The notes under the pieces: generated by a model
Seen by the model: only the letters and a program-made list of their open reading frames with translations
Told to the model about the DNA's origin: nothing
Database searches by the model: none
In this document: positions 1 to 8,912 of the stretch, in pieces
Position numbering within the stretch: position 1 is the stretch's first letter
Layout: the number at the start of each line of letters is the position of its first letter
Source of the DNA: Anastrepha obliqua
Taxonomy: Eukaryota; Arthropoda; Insecta; Diptera; Tephritidae
DNA length: 64,000 nt
Assembly: GCF_027943255.1 (NCBI RefSeq)
Contig: NW_026562179.1
Span: 436,501 to 500,500, forward strand
Direction: 5' to 3'
Program-made: the position numbers and the translations under genes

Positions 1-59
1 GAAGTTAGCGTCATTAGTGCCGATCAAAGGTGATCGATTGACGAGTACTATGGAGATAC

Positions 60-292
60 AACAGGAAATGACCAAATACATTCCACACTGTATAGATATC
101 CTCCACAACATGAAGCTGAAGTACGAAGTCAAATAAAAAATGGAAGAGCAAGGCATAATTAGGAAAAGTCAGTCTTGATATACATATCCTTTGATAATAG
201 TACCAAAGAAAAAAGACAACTGCGGAAAACAAAAATACAGAATACATAGTATTAGACTATCGCAAAATCAATGAACAAAGAATTGACGATAA
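60..292 (+). pseudogene. Ty3/gypsy-type reverse transcriptase fragment
   Basis: Broken plus-strand frames read like the start of a gypsy-group reverse transcriptase: a segment resembling the G-I-I-R-K-S motif near 150-170, then I-V-P-K-K-K-D, then K-Y-R-I and D-Y-R-K-I-N near 190-275. Stops and frame changes separate these pieces, so it cannot be translated. The fragment stops where the DD41D element begins (TA at 298-299), so that insertion probably truncated or interrupted it. The remainder lies outside the window or is lost. The family call rests on motif order only. Confidence 0.6.
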
Positions 293-299
293 AGACATA

Positions 300-1212
300 A
301 AGGGTGATTTTTTAAGAGCTATAGGAAAATTAAAAAAAAAAAAACACACGTAAAATTCAGAAAAATGCATGAAATTTTTATTTAAATTGATAGTACAATA
401 CATATAATTTAATGTTTGAACATTATTTCATGCAAATGTTGACCGTGACTGCGCTTCAAATGCTCCATTCGCTTAGTCCAATTCTGGCATACTCCTTCCA
501 TGTTTCGGCCGGTATCTCACACATAAATGCTTTAATGTTGTCTTCCAATGCTTTAATTGAAGCAGGTTTGTCTGAATAGACATGAGCTTTAACATAGCCC
601 CACAAAAAATAAACCAAAGGCGTTATATCCCACGATCTGGATGGCCAATTAACAGGTCCCGAACGTGAAATAAAATGCTCAACGAACTCGCCTCTCAACA
701 AGCCCATTCTTACGCGTCCTGTGTGGCATGTGGTACCGTCTTGCTGAAACCACATGTCATGCAGGTCAAGCTCTTGCATTTTGGGCAAAAAAAGTTGGAT
801 ATCATTTCACGGTAGCGCTCCCCATTCACAGTTACGTTACGATTCGCAGCATCTTTGAAGAAGTACGGTCCAATGAAACCTCCAGCCTCTAGCTTTTCTG
901 GATACATTGGTAGTTCTTGCAATTCTTCTGGCTGATCTTCACTCCAAAATCGAAAATTCTACTTATTTACGTACCCATTGATCCAAAAACGAGCTTCGTC
1001 GCTGAACACAATTTTTCGATAAAAAAGTGGATATTAAACTTTCTTAACAGAACACGCATTTTTATAATAAAATTCAATGATTTGCAAGCGTTGTTCGTTT
1101 GTAAGACGATTCATGGTTAAATTATAGACCAAACTGAAGATGTTTGACAGTGAAACAAAACACGAAACGTGCGTCAGCTGTTTAAAAACGTAATAGCTAA
1201 CAAATCACCCGT
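300..1212 (-). mobile_element. Decayed DD41D (rosa-like) Tc1/mariner element
   Basis: The ends are related inverted repeats (AAGGGTGATTTTTTA at the left, ACGGGTGATTTGTTA read inward from the right), flanked by TA at 298-299 and 1213-1214, the duplication expected of Tc1/mariner. The 913-bp body carries one broken transposase on the minus strand. It is shorter than the intact relative at 23,431-24,747 (1317 bp) because the DNA-binding half of the gene is missing. Confidence 0.8.
409..1114 (-). pseudogene. DD41D transposase, internally deleted
   Basis: Starts at an ATG (1112-1114) with about 26 residues of the family N-terminus (M-N-R-L-T...), then jumps to the segment before the first catalytic Asp (F-S-D-E-A). 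The two helix-turn-helix regions, roughly 120 residues in the intact relative, are absent. Downstream, W-F-Q-Q-D-G (second Asp) is recognisable near 755; the third-Asp region reads S-W-D-I-T-P-L-V, so the Asp expected after P-L is Val. It has stops and a frameshift near 780. The C-terminus H-L-H-E-I and a stop at 409-411 are present. It cannot make an active enzyme. Confidence 0.8.
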
Positions 1213-1239
1213 TATAAATACATATAGTTGTCGCTTACA

Positions 1240-1428
1240 TCCTTTTTGGTTCTTTAGCCGAGCTCCCCCTCCTACACTTTTAAGTCGACTCCTCCTCCTA
1301 TTTGTGGTGTGCGTCTTGATGTTGTTCCATAAATGGAGGGACGTACAGTTTCAAGCCGACTCCGAACGGCAGATATTTTTATGAGGAGCTTTTTCATGGC
1401 AGAAATACACTCGGAGGTTTGCCATTGT
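1240..1428 (-). repeat. SINE copy, body only
   Basis: The plus strand carries the reverse complement of the SINE body seen whole at 7,150-7,425: a G-A-G-C-T-C-C-rich stretch, TTTGTGGTGTGCGTCTTGATG, then CCGACTCCGAACGGCAGAT and CACTCGGAGGTTTGCCATT. The tRNA-like head, which would lie at the right end, is missing. Confidence 0.7.
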
Positions 1429-2216
1429 TAATTGTTATTGTTGTTATATAATATAATATACGTATAAACAGAAATGCATAATTGTTAATTTGAAAGACCG
1501 AATTCAGGAGATAGCGAGCGGGGAATAGCGAATAGAAGAGGCCTATACATACAATCAGCAAAGTTTTGTGGCATAGATAAAGAAAAAGTTCCTCAACGTA
1601 TGTATGTATATATATATGTATATAAACATAAATGCATAATTGTTAATTTCAAAGAGCAAATTCCGGAGAATTGGTATCAAAATGGGAGAGAAGCTACATA
1701 ACATATATATATGTAATTGGTGCGTCCAACCTTCTTTAAATATTGAGCAATAAACATTGTCAAGACAAAAGTTATATTGTATTTCTGAAAAAAAGTTAGC
1801 AATAATTAAGTTATAAATAGGCGTTAATATGGTAAAATAAAGCAGTTTTGTTTAAAAGCCAAAACCTGTCTTTGCAATAAGCGTGAAAGATATTTCTTAA
1901 AAACGATCGAACGCGAGGAAAAATAAAAAACGATAGTAGGAATTAGAAAGATGCAATCAACGGAGTCGGAATATATTATATATAATATAACCTACTCAAT
2001 TTTTTAGCCTAAAGTTCAGCTAATGATAGATAGATGCATAGGAATTTGATTTCACAAATAAAAAAGGAAAAACAAATATTTTTTAAATTCTATTTTTTAA
2101 ATTCATAACAGAGGTTTTTGGTGGACAAACAACAATAGTTGGGATGACCACATCTTACCAAAAGACTTCTTTGATTTTGCTTTTCCCAGTTATCATGTGG
2201 TTTATATGGCAAATTA
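1429..2216. other. AT-rich spacer with a pair of short direct repeats
   Basis: No gene is seen. A ~48-bp sequence (AAATGCATAATTGTTAATTT and what follows) occurs twice, near 1,466-1,513 and 1,622-1,669, with several mismatches. Short TATA/TATG runs lie at 1,600-1,625 and 1,700-1,712. The rest is AT-rich with no recognised feature. Confidence 0.4.
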
Positions 2217-2286
2217 TAAAGGGTGGTTAACTTTCAAGGGCTGTTGTTGATTTTGAATAATATACAATTTTTTTAGGAAATTATTA

Positions 2287-3146
2287 ATGCTTTCCATTTC
2301 ACTTCAACCGGGCTATTCGGGTCATGTTCTTCGATATCGATGTAACTCAAATATGTTGCTCTCTGGTGAAAATAATGAGACACGTATTTTTTTGTTCGCC
2401 CGAAAAAAAATTTTTCAAGATTTATCGGCAATTTTGTTTTTCGGCTCAAAATCGATTTTTTTTTTTAATTATATAAGAAAAAAATCTTTTCTAATGTTCT
2501 TAACTTAGTCAAAAATGAACCGATTTTAATAATTCTGGGTTCAATATGATTGTCATTACTTACACGAGCGATTTCATGTAGAAACAATTGCAAAACAGTA
2601 GTTGCAAATTTTTTATTCTGCAAAAAACAAAAAGTGCGAAACAGGCTTTTTACTCAAAAATGCATTACTCAAAAACAACTTATTTTAGCTATTGGGCATT
2701 ATGCTCAATTGAAATTTTAGGTGTCCTCTTGATTTGGAAAAAGTTACAAAAAAAAAACAAAAATACACTTTTTGAAATATTGAATTTCGAAAAATTTTCA
2801 ATTTTTTTTTTTTAAATAAAAAATTTTCAGCTACTGTTTTGCAATTGTTTCTACATGAAGTCGATGGTGTAAGTAATGACAATCATTGTAAGCTCAGAAT
2901 CATTAAAATCGGTTCATTTGTGACTAAGTTATGAGCATTTAAAAAAAAAAATTCTTATAAAATTAAAGAAAATCGTTTTTGAACCGAAAAACAAAATTGC
3001 CGATAAATCTTGAAAAATTTTTTTTTCGGACGAACAAAAAAATACGTGTCTCATTATTTTCACTAGAGAGCAACATATTTGAGTTACATCGAAATCGAAG
3101 AACATGACCCGAAAGCCCGGTTGAATTTGGATGGAAAGCATCTATT
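2287..3146. repeat. Long foldback (imperfect palindrome)
   Basis: The left arm (2,287 to about 2,640) and right arm (about 2,765 to 3,146) are inverted copies: ATGCTTTCCAT at the outer left matches ATGGAAAGCAT at the outer right, and CATGTAGAAACAATTGC near 2,576 is mirrored at 2,840-2,856. The unpaired centre is roughly 125-190 bp. Arms diverge modestly. Translations of the two arms look alike only because they are mirror copies; no coding role is supported. It lies in the 3' part of the surrounding DD41D element. Confidence 0.8.
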
Positions 3147-3189
3147 GTCATTTCTCTTTATTGTGATAATATTGTATGGCTCAATTACG

Positions 3190-3860
3190 TACGGAACAAA
3201 ATATTGGCAAAATGGCCACCGTGGCCTCTGCGGCACACCTCCATCCGATGGTCCAAATTTTCGATTACACAGAGGCATAATTGAGGTTCTATGCCGTTAA
3301 TGTGCCGAATTATCTAATCCTTTAGGTCTTGAATTGTTGCTGGCGTATCGACGTACACCTTTTCTTTCAAATAATCACAAAGCAAGAAGTCCAGCGGTGT
3401 CAAATCACATAATCTTGGCGGCCAATTGACATCGTCGCGACAGGAGATTATTCGGCCATCATTCGCGCAAAAGAGCAATTTTTTCGTTAGCTGTGTGACA
3501 AGTGGCAGCGTCCTGTTGAAATTCGGGCCATAAAAAGTTCGTTATTATCTCACAATAGCGAACACTATTCACAGTAACTGCCTGATCGGCCTCATTTTGG
3601 AAAAAATACGGCCCAATGATGCCGCCGGCCCATAAACCGCACCAAACAGTCACTCTTTGTAGGTGCATTGGTTTTTCGGCAATCACTCTTGGATTATCAT
3701 TCGCCCAAATGCGGCAATTCTGTTTTTGACGAATCCACTGAGGTGAAAATGTGCCTCATCACTAAAGATGAAGTGGGCGATATGCATTTTGATTTGAACG
3801 CCCGTTTTCATAATATGCCTGAATAACTTTAACGCGTTTCTCGATTGTGTATCTTTCCAT
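3190..3860 (-). pseudogene. DD41D transposase relic, internally deleted
   Basis: Begins at an ATG near 3,860 with M-E-R-Y-T-I-E-K-R and about 28 residues of N-terminus, then goes directly into F-I-F-S-D-E-A-H-F (first Asp), losing the DNA-binding domains. It continues through V-T-V-W-C-G-L-W and G-P-Y-F-F. The second-Asp motif reads E-F-Q-Q-D-A-A-T-C-H after a small deletion. C-D-L-T-P-L-D (third Asp) is present near 3,390, and the C-terminus ends with G-G-H-F-A-N-I. Several frameshifts make it non-functional. Confidence 0.75.
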
Positions 3861-3968
3861 GGTTCAAATTGAGTTAGTCTGAAATTGAAAAATGTCAAAT
3901 GAAATGCAGAAAAAAACTTGACGTTTAGGTGTGGTTCACATTCAACATCAGCCCGTAACCCCCCTTTA

Positions 3969-4522
3969 TTTGGAATGAGACAAAGCTTTTTTACTATTTC
4001 GGACACATAATTTAAACATTTTTAATATTTGCTACTCTTCAAGGACAGTTGATATCGAAATAATAACAAAAATAATTATAATAGTATCCAAGATCCAAAG
4101 TTATTGACAACCACCCTGTCTTCTACTTACAAGAAATGCTAGTAGTACAAGAAGGTTCAGGCAGGTTCGGATGCTGGGAATTCAATCAACAACAGAAATG
4201 GCAGCTTATCGAACAAGGCAGCATTGGGCTTATCACTCGTTTCTGCTGAAAATTAGCATATGAATTTTCGAGAAAAAGAAATAAAAATAATCGACAGGAA
4301 CAAAATGTTGAGGAACTAAAGAACATTAAAAGAACAATAATTGAGCATACGAACGTAAGGATGCTATACCAATCAGATAAACTTGCTATGATTGCGGAAG
4401 AATGCGCAAGGTTAAAATATACATCATTGGATTAATTGAAATGGGATGAAACGGTTCGGGTCAATTTCGGGACAAAAGAGGATATCTACTCATGTACCCT
4501 GGTATGCGCAATGATCCGCATA
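3969..4522. other. Unassigned interval
   Basis: No open frame of note and no family motif recognised. A sequence ending in CAACCACCCTGT near 4,100-4,118 resembles a reversed Tc1/mariner end (ACAGGGTGGTTG) and may be the terminus of another lost element. The remainder to 4,522 is AT-rich and not identified. Confidence 0.3.
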
Positions 4523-4524
4523 TA

Positions 4525-5093
4525 CAGGGTGGGCCAAATAAGACCTACTAATGACTAAAGACTACTGCCTAGCAGTATGCGCCTTTGCTCCATCTTGTTG
4601 AAACCACAAATTAGGATACTGCTCCGCCATTGGCCGCAAAAGTTTTCAATCAATGTTCTGCAAGAAGCTCCTGAAATCGATTCCGGCGTTTCATCCTCAT
4701 TTTCGAAGAAATATGGACCGATAACTCTAGTGGCCATAACACCGCACCAAAAAGAACATTTGCATAGAAGGGTGCAACTGATGTTGGTGTGTTGCTCTTG
4801 GATTTTCAGAGCCCCACAATCTACAGTTTTGTTTGTTGACATAACCATTTAAATGGAAATGCGCTTCATCCGACATCAAAAAAATCATCATTTAAAAAAT
4901 CAATTTGTGTGGCTAATTGTATAAGAATAGAAAAACTCGATCATTTTAAAGCGTTGTGTTGTACTGTAGGGTTCCATAATAAATTTCCAATATTTCAATT
5001 ATAACCTGCAAAAAGAGAAAAATAAATACATATGTCAAAAAATAAAAACGTTATTTGGGCTTAGCATTAGTATGTGTTGTTTGGCCCACCCTG
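4525..5093 (-). mobile_element. Small non-autonomous Tc1/mariner element with transposase relic
   Basis: Ends are inverted copies of CAGGGTGGGCCAAA, with TA at 4,523-4,524 and 5,094-5,095. The 569-bp body keeps part of a transposase on the minus strand (about 4,560-4,890): an N-N-K-T/C-G-A-L-K-I-Q region, F-W-C-G-V-M-A-T-R-V-I-G-P-Y-F-F, and in another frame W-F-Q-Q-D-G-A-K-A-H-T-A (second Asp, near 4,580-4,612). Everything C-terminal of that, including the third catalytic residue, is gone. Confidence 0.8.
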
Positions 5094-5097
5094 TACA

Positions 5098-5276
5098 TAT
5101 ATGATTTTGGTAAATATGTCACGAAGAAACTTCAAAATACAATCTTAAGTGTGAAGGCCACATCAGAAAGGATTATGTCCATTAGACTTAGAGGCACTAA
5201 GCGCAATATAGCCGTGGTGCAATGCTACGAGTCTACGGAGAAAAAGCCTCTGAATGAAAAAGAATCCCTCTATAGT
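5098..5276 (+). pseudogene. LINE endonuclease fragment, part 1
   Basis: The frame from about 5,100 to 5,288 reads like the middle of an apurinic-type LINE endonuclease: R-I-M-S-I-R-L-R-G followed by I-A-V-V-Q-C-Y-E-S-T, where families normally have a V/I-Q-x-Y-A-P-T block. It is interrupted by a nested LINE at 5,289 and resumes after 5,760. Confidence 0.55.
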
Positions 5277-5288
5277 ATGGTCGATAAG
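5277..5288. repeat. Target-site duplication, left copy (ATGGTCGATAAG)
   Basis: The 12-bp sequence ATGGTCGATAAG occurs here and again at 5,749-5,760, exactly bracketing the nested LINE 3' fragment. This is the length expected of target-primed reverse transcription. Confidence 0.85.
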
Positions 5289-5748
5289 TAAAATACTGTG
5301 CCAAAACTCTAATAAATCAGCATTGGAACAACGTAGAGGACCTTAGACACTCCAAAAAGTTCCTAAGTTTCAATGCTAAAAGAGCTAACATGGCCCTCAC
5401 GTTAAACAAAAAGAGTATTCGCACTCTCACAGGCGCCCTCACAGGTCACTTCACCTGCAACAAACACTTACATAAATTAGGCATAACTAACGCAGATTTT
5501 GCTGCGAAGTTGAGGAGTCTATAGAACACCTCATCATCGAATGTCCGGGGCTGGCGCATAGAAGGAAAAAGTTTTTAAACAAGTTCACGCTTATAGATGA
5601 AGACCTTCAATCACTCCCTCAGAAGGAGCTGGTACAATTCATAAGTATACTTAACAGTCAATAGACAGCATAGCGTGCACAATAGATCAATATGGTCGCA
5701 GTGCTAGAGGCCCATACATTAACCCTTTACTACCATTAACCATTAACC
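5289..5748 (+). mobile_element. 5'-truncated LINE (R1/LOA-like 3' end) nested in another LINE
   Basis: Contains the end of a LINE ORF2 with frame breaks: L-T-G-A-L-T-G-H-F and a cysteine-histidine region (E-S-I-E-H-L-I-I-E-C-P-G-L-A-H-R-R) typical of the C-terminus of R1/LOA-type proteins, closing with a stop near 5,660. The 3' end is not poly-A but repeats of the type CCATTAA (TACCATTAACCATTAACC). The 12-bp duplication on both sides fixes its borders. Confidence 0.75.
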
Positions 5749-5760
5749 ATGGTCGATAAG
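5749..5760. repeat. Target-site duplication, right copy
   Basis: Second copy of ATGGTCGATAAG, directly after the CCATTAA-type tail of the nested LINE. The interrupted endonuclease frame continues from here. Confidence 0.85.
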
Positions 5761-6190
5761 GTACTATATGAAATCCCAAAAAGAGATGTTATTTTTGCAC
5801 AAATTAGCAGCGATAATAGGGGATATGAAGAAATAATGGGAAGCATTAATGTAATGAAAACAAAGAGCTGTTTATAGAACTGTATCTCAGCCACAATTTG
5901 AGAATCGGTGGGTCATTCTTCCATAAAGATTTTGAAACGCAAATAGATCATATATGCGTTTCTAAGGAGTGGTGTAACACTCTACGCGACACTTGAGCCA
6001 AAAGAAATGCAAAAAATAGGAAGTGATCATTATTTAGTAGAAACCGAACTAAAGCTTAATCTCTCCGGCGATCGTCCGTATAAACAGTTAGATGGAAGAG
6101 CTGATAGCCTTAAGTTACAGAATGTGTAAAACCAATTTATAGGTGAACTCCCCAATGTTGAGATTGACGAAAATTGAAGCATTGAAAATA
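5761..6190 (+). pseudogene. LINE endonuclease fragment, part 2
   Basis: Continues the frame broken at 5,276: V-L-Y-E-I-P-K-R-D-V-I, then an I-G-S-D-H-Y-L-V-E region near 6,020-6,050 that matches the S-D-H catalytic block at the end of LINE endonucleases. Internal stops are present. The DD41D element at 6,197 interrupts what follows; the RT piece at 7,430-8,050 may be the same LINE. Confidence 0.6.
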
Positions 6191-6196
6191 TATGTA

Positions 6197-7124
6197 AAGG
6201 GTGTTTTTTTAGAGGTTAGGTTTTCAAGATGAAATAAAACGTATATAATTTAATGTTATGGTCAAGAATTTAGCTTTATTATAAAGATAAGGGTTTGCCA
6301 TTATGTTTTAAAAATGATTTCGGGCAAGTGGCCGCCGCGGCTGGCTCGAATAAATTCCAGCCGAGAGGCCCAATTTTCGACCACTTTTTGCAGCAATTGG
6401 GGCCGTATGTCAGCAATAACGCGCCGAATATTCTCTTCCAAGACGTCAATCGTCTCGGGCTCATCTGCGTAGACAAGCGACTTCACATAGCCCCAGAAGA
6501 AATAGTCCAGCGGTGTTATATCGCACGATCTTGGAGGCCACGCCACAGGTCCGCGGCGCGAGATAATGCGCTCACCAAAAGTTTCCTTCAATAAATCGAT
6601 TGTTGCGTTGGCTGTATGGCATGTAGCGCCGTCTTGTTGGAACCAAAGGTCGTCCACATCAACATCGTCCAATTCAGGCACGAAAAAGTCATTAATCATG
6701 GCTCTATAGCGCTCTTCATTGACTGTAACATTATGGCCGGCTTCATTTTTAAAGAAATATGGACCAATGATTCCCTCTGCCCATAGAGCACACCAAACAG
6801 TGACTTTTTGAGGATGTAACGGCGTCTCAGCAATGGCTTGTGGATTATGTTCACTCCAAATGCGACAATTTTACTTATTGACATACCCATTCAACCAAAA
6901 GTGAGCTTCATCGCTGAACAAAATTTTCTTCGATGCGTCGCGCGAACCGAACCATTATTTTCGTAATAAATTTGCACGATTTGCAAACGTTGTTCAGGTT
7001 TAAGTCTATTCATTATGAAATGGCAAACCAAACTGAGTATAAATCAAGTGACAGTTGTCAAAAAGACCATCTACGAAAAAAGTAGTGCCAACTTGAAAAC
7101 CTAACCTCTAAAAAAAACATCCTT
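6197..7124 (-). mobile_element. DD41D (rosa-like) element with long inverted ends
   Basis: Left and right ends match over about 30 bp (AAGGGTGTTTTTTTAGAGG, then TTAGGTTTTCAAG), with one substitution and one length difference in the T-run, flanked by TA at 6,195-6,196 and 7,125-7,126. Size 928 bp. The well preserved ends suggest it moved more recently than its neighbours, although its own transposase is broken. Confidence 0.85.
6301..7013 (-). pseudogene. DD41D transposase, nonsense-mutated and internally deleted
   Basis: ATG at 7,011-7,013 (M-N-R-L-K-P-E-Q-R) begins about 28 residues of N-terminus that then fuse out of frame to K-I-L-F-S-D-E-A-H-F. The helix-turn-helix half is deleted. A TAA at 6,871-6,873 (plus-strand tta) replaces the Gln expected in N-K-Q-N-C-R-I-W. 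From there to the stop at 6,301 the frame is open for about 190 codons: V-T-V-W-C, G-P-Y-F-F, W-F-Q-Q-D-G-A-T-C-H (second Asp), C-D-I-T-P-L-D-Y-F (third Asp, 41 residues later) and a G-G-H-L-P-E-I-I-F C-terminus. Confidence 0.85.
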
Positions 7125-7149
7125 TAGTATTGCAAAAGAAATAAAGCAT

Positions 7150-7425
7150 TGTCGGTCGTCATAGCCGAATGGTTTGGTACGTGACTACCATTCGGAAGTG
7201 CTTAGGTTCGAATCTCCGTGCATGAAACACCCAAATGATAGACATTTTTGTCTAATAGCGGTCACCCCTCGGCAACCAATGACAAATCTCTGAATGTATT
7301 TCTGCCATGAAACGCGCTTCATAAAAAAAACTGCCGTTCGGAGTCGACTTAAAACTGTATGTCCCTTCATTTGTGGAACAACATCAAGCAAGCACAAACA
7401 GCAGCTACAAAAGTGAGATGAAATC
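7150..7425 (+). repeat. tRNA-derived SINE, copy with complete head
   Basis: The head looks like a tRNA gene: A-box-like TAGCCGAATGG at 7,162-7,172 and B-box GGTTCGAATCTC at 7,205-7,216, about 40 bp apart, with a CCATTCGG stem between. The body follows: GCGGTCACCCCTCGGCAACC, CTGCCGTTCGGAGTCGACTT, TGTGGAACAACATCAAG. This is the most informative copy of the family in the window. Pol III transcription is inferred from the boxes. Confidence 0.8.
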
Positions 7426-7429
7426 AATA

Positions 7430-8050
7430 GCCGGCAGCAAGTTTGTCATTAACTCACCTGTAGAAGATGAATATGGCAGGTGACAACAGCTATAAGGAGC
7501 AAATTGAAATATGGAAAATACACTTTGACAGAACTTTGAGCGCAGTGCAAGGAGATACCTTGGATTTCATATCATCTAGGCAATTGAGCCCGAATAGGGG
7601 AATAAATACCACTCCCCAACAGAAGGGGAAATAAGGCCTGCAATAACAACTATGCAAAATCAGCAGGAAATGACCGACTGCCTGTTGAGCGCTTTAAAGC
7701 TGACTCCATCTTTCATAAAGTATGGGAAGAAGAAAATTTCGGTATGAGTGGAAGGAGTCTATAATAGTGAAACTACCGAAAAAAGGTGACAAAAAAAATG
7801 CAACAATTGGAGAGGTAGCTCTTTATTACCCATAGTTATGAAAATATTCAACAAAATACTTTTAGCCGCCAACGACAAACATGAAATCCCTCTACCACCA
7901 CAGAAATGTGTAACGCAACTCAGGCGGGACAGCCTACAATGAGAGAAGTACACAAACGTCTTCTGTGTGTCTCTCCAAATTTTCAAAAAGCTGTGAACAA
8001 AAACGGTATGAAAAGTTAGACCCCATGCTATAATAACTGAAAAAACGGGT
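7430..8050 (+). pseudogene. LINE reverse-transcriptase N-terminal fragment
   Basis: Frames broken by indels show W-K-E-S-I-I-V-K-L-P-K-K-G-D near 7,755-7,790, a W-R-G-S-S-L-L-P-I-V-M-K-I-F-N-K-I-L run near 7,805-7,865, and an A-G-N-D-R-L-P stretch near 7,668. Together these resemble the beginning of a non-LTR reverse transcriptase. It may continue the endonuclease fragment at 5.1-6.2 kb, with a DD41D element and a SINE now in between. Confidence 0.6.
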
Positions 8051-8059
8051 AACAGTTCT

Positions 8060-8583
8060 TACGCTGACATACTAAAGAAAATGAAAAGCGACGATAAATT
8101 CAAGAATTTCGCTAAATCAGTATAGAAAATAAGGAGAACTCAAAAAAGCGCTCTCCTAATTGAATTGACAAATTCGTGCCAAAAATATACTGATCACCTT
8201 AGGTAGTGAAGCTACGGTGAAGGCACGTACTCATCGTATCACGATAAAATGCAAGCACATCAATGAAGTAAAGAGGTGACCAATGCGGTCAAATCTTTGG
8301 CTGGTTTTGATGATGTGGAAATTGCAGATATAATTGTATATGCGGGCACTCAAACAGTGACCATTACCCTGCCAGATCTGAAAGAAAAAAACCTATAGAG
8401 ATTGGATTGATCAGATTGTCTCCGCGTTAGACGTAAGACGCAGCGCAGTAGAGGGAGATCCGATTCTGTTGACAATGTTCATAATTTCATATTAACATCA
8501 GCTATTAAAGCGAACAAACACGAAAGTTTGAAGAAACTTTGCGCAGAAGCTGAAATGAACCCATGAGGCACTGCCTATATATA
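8060..8583 (+). pseudogene. LINE ORF1 (Gag-like) fragment
   Basis: Broken frames include S-Y-A-D-I-L-K-K-M-K, R-R-T-Q-K-S-A-L-L-I-E-L, a T-H-R-I-T-I-K-C block and Y-A-G-T-Q-T-V-T-I-T-L-P, an order seen in ORF1 proteins of R1/Jockey-type LINEs. No intact zinc knuckle is visible. The errantivirus inserts at 8,584, within or just after this relic. Confidence 0.45.
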
Positions 8584-8896
8584 AGTTAAATTTTCATTTA
8601 TTAATTTGAGTTTTTTAAAAAATATTGCGTGGACAGGAGTCCACGTCTTTTCTGTTTATTGTTCACTTAAAAACTAAATTTACAAAATATTCTTACTTCT
8701 ATATTACAACTAGAATTTGGCCAGGTCACGTTGCATCAGCATGTGCTGGGAAAATTCGTAAGTTTGGGAAATGCACGGTCAGCGCTTTAGTCTTGCGCGT
8801 GTGGTGTCGTTTACCCGTGAGACGCAACTTTGTGATATGTTCACAATATGATACATGATATTATATTATGTGCCATGGACATGTGTCATGGTAACA
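8584..8896 (-). repeat. Errantivirus 3' LTR
   Basis: 313 bp, running AGTTAAATTTTC...GGTAACA on the plus strand (TGTTACC...TTTAACT in element sense). By eye it matches the other LTR except at one site (ATGGACATG here, ATGAACATG there). A 77-codon frame inside it is identical in both LTRs and merely reflects their identity. Confidence 0.95.
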
Positions 8897-8910
8897 AACC
8901 CCCCCCTAAG
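8897..8910 (-). promoter_or_regulatory. Polypurine tract
   Basis: In element sense a run of eight G (plus-strand C at 8,899-8,906) preceded by TTA lies two bases from the 3' LTR, the place expected for the plus-strand primer. Confidence 0.75.
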
Positions 8911-8912
8911 AT

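Larger units (their letters stand above)
2219..3966 (-). mobile_element. DD41D-type element carrying a foldback insert
   Basis: Left end AAGGGTGGTTAAC and right end (read inward) AAGGGGGGTTACG are imperfect inverted repeats, with TA at 2217-2218 and 3967-3968. Further in, both ends share a GGGCTG...TTGAAT block. The transposase relic occupies 3,190-3,860; the ~900 bp between its stop and the left end are mostly filled by a long palindrome (2,287-3,146), which makes the element longer than its relatives despite the gene being deleted. Confidence 0.7.

Noticed and set aside
3210..3240. Link between the GGCCACCGTGGCC region and the GGCCGCTGTGGC block of the 48.7-kb palindrome
   Set aside because: The similarity is short, and the first lies within the transposase C-terminus codons.
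7160..7220. A true tRNA gene
   Set aside because: A- and B-box spacing fits, but the sequence does not fold into a standard cloverleaf by eye and the same head recurs with a common body, so it is a SINE.
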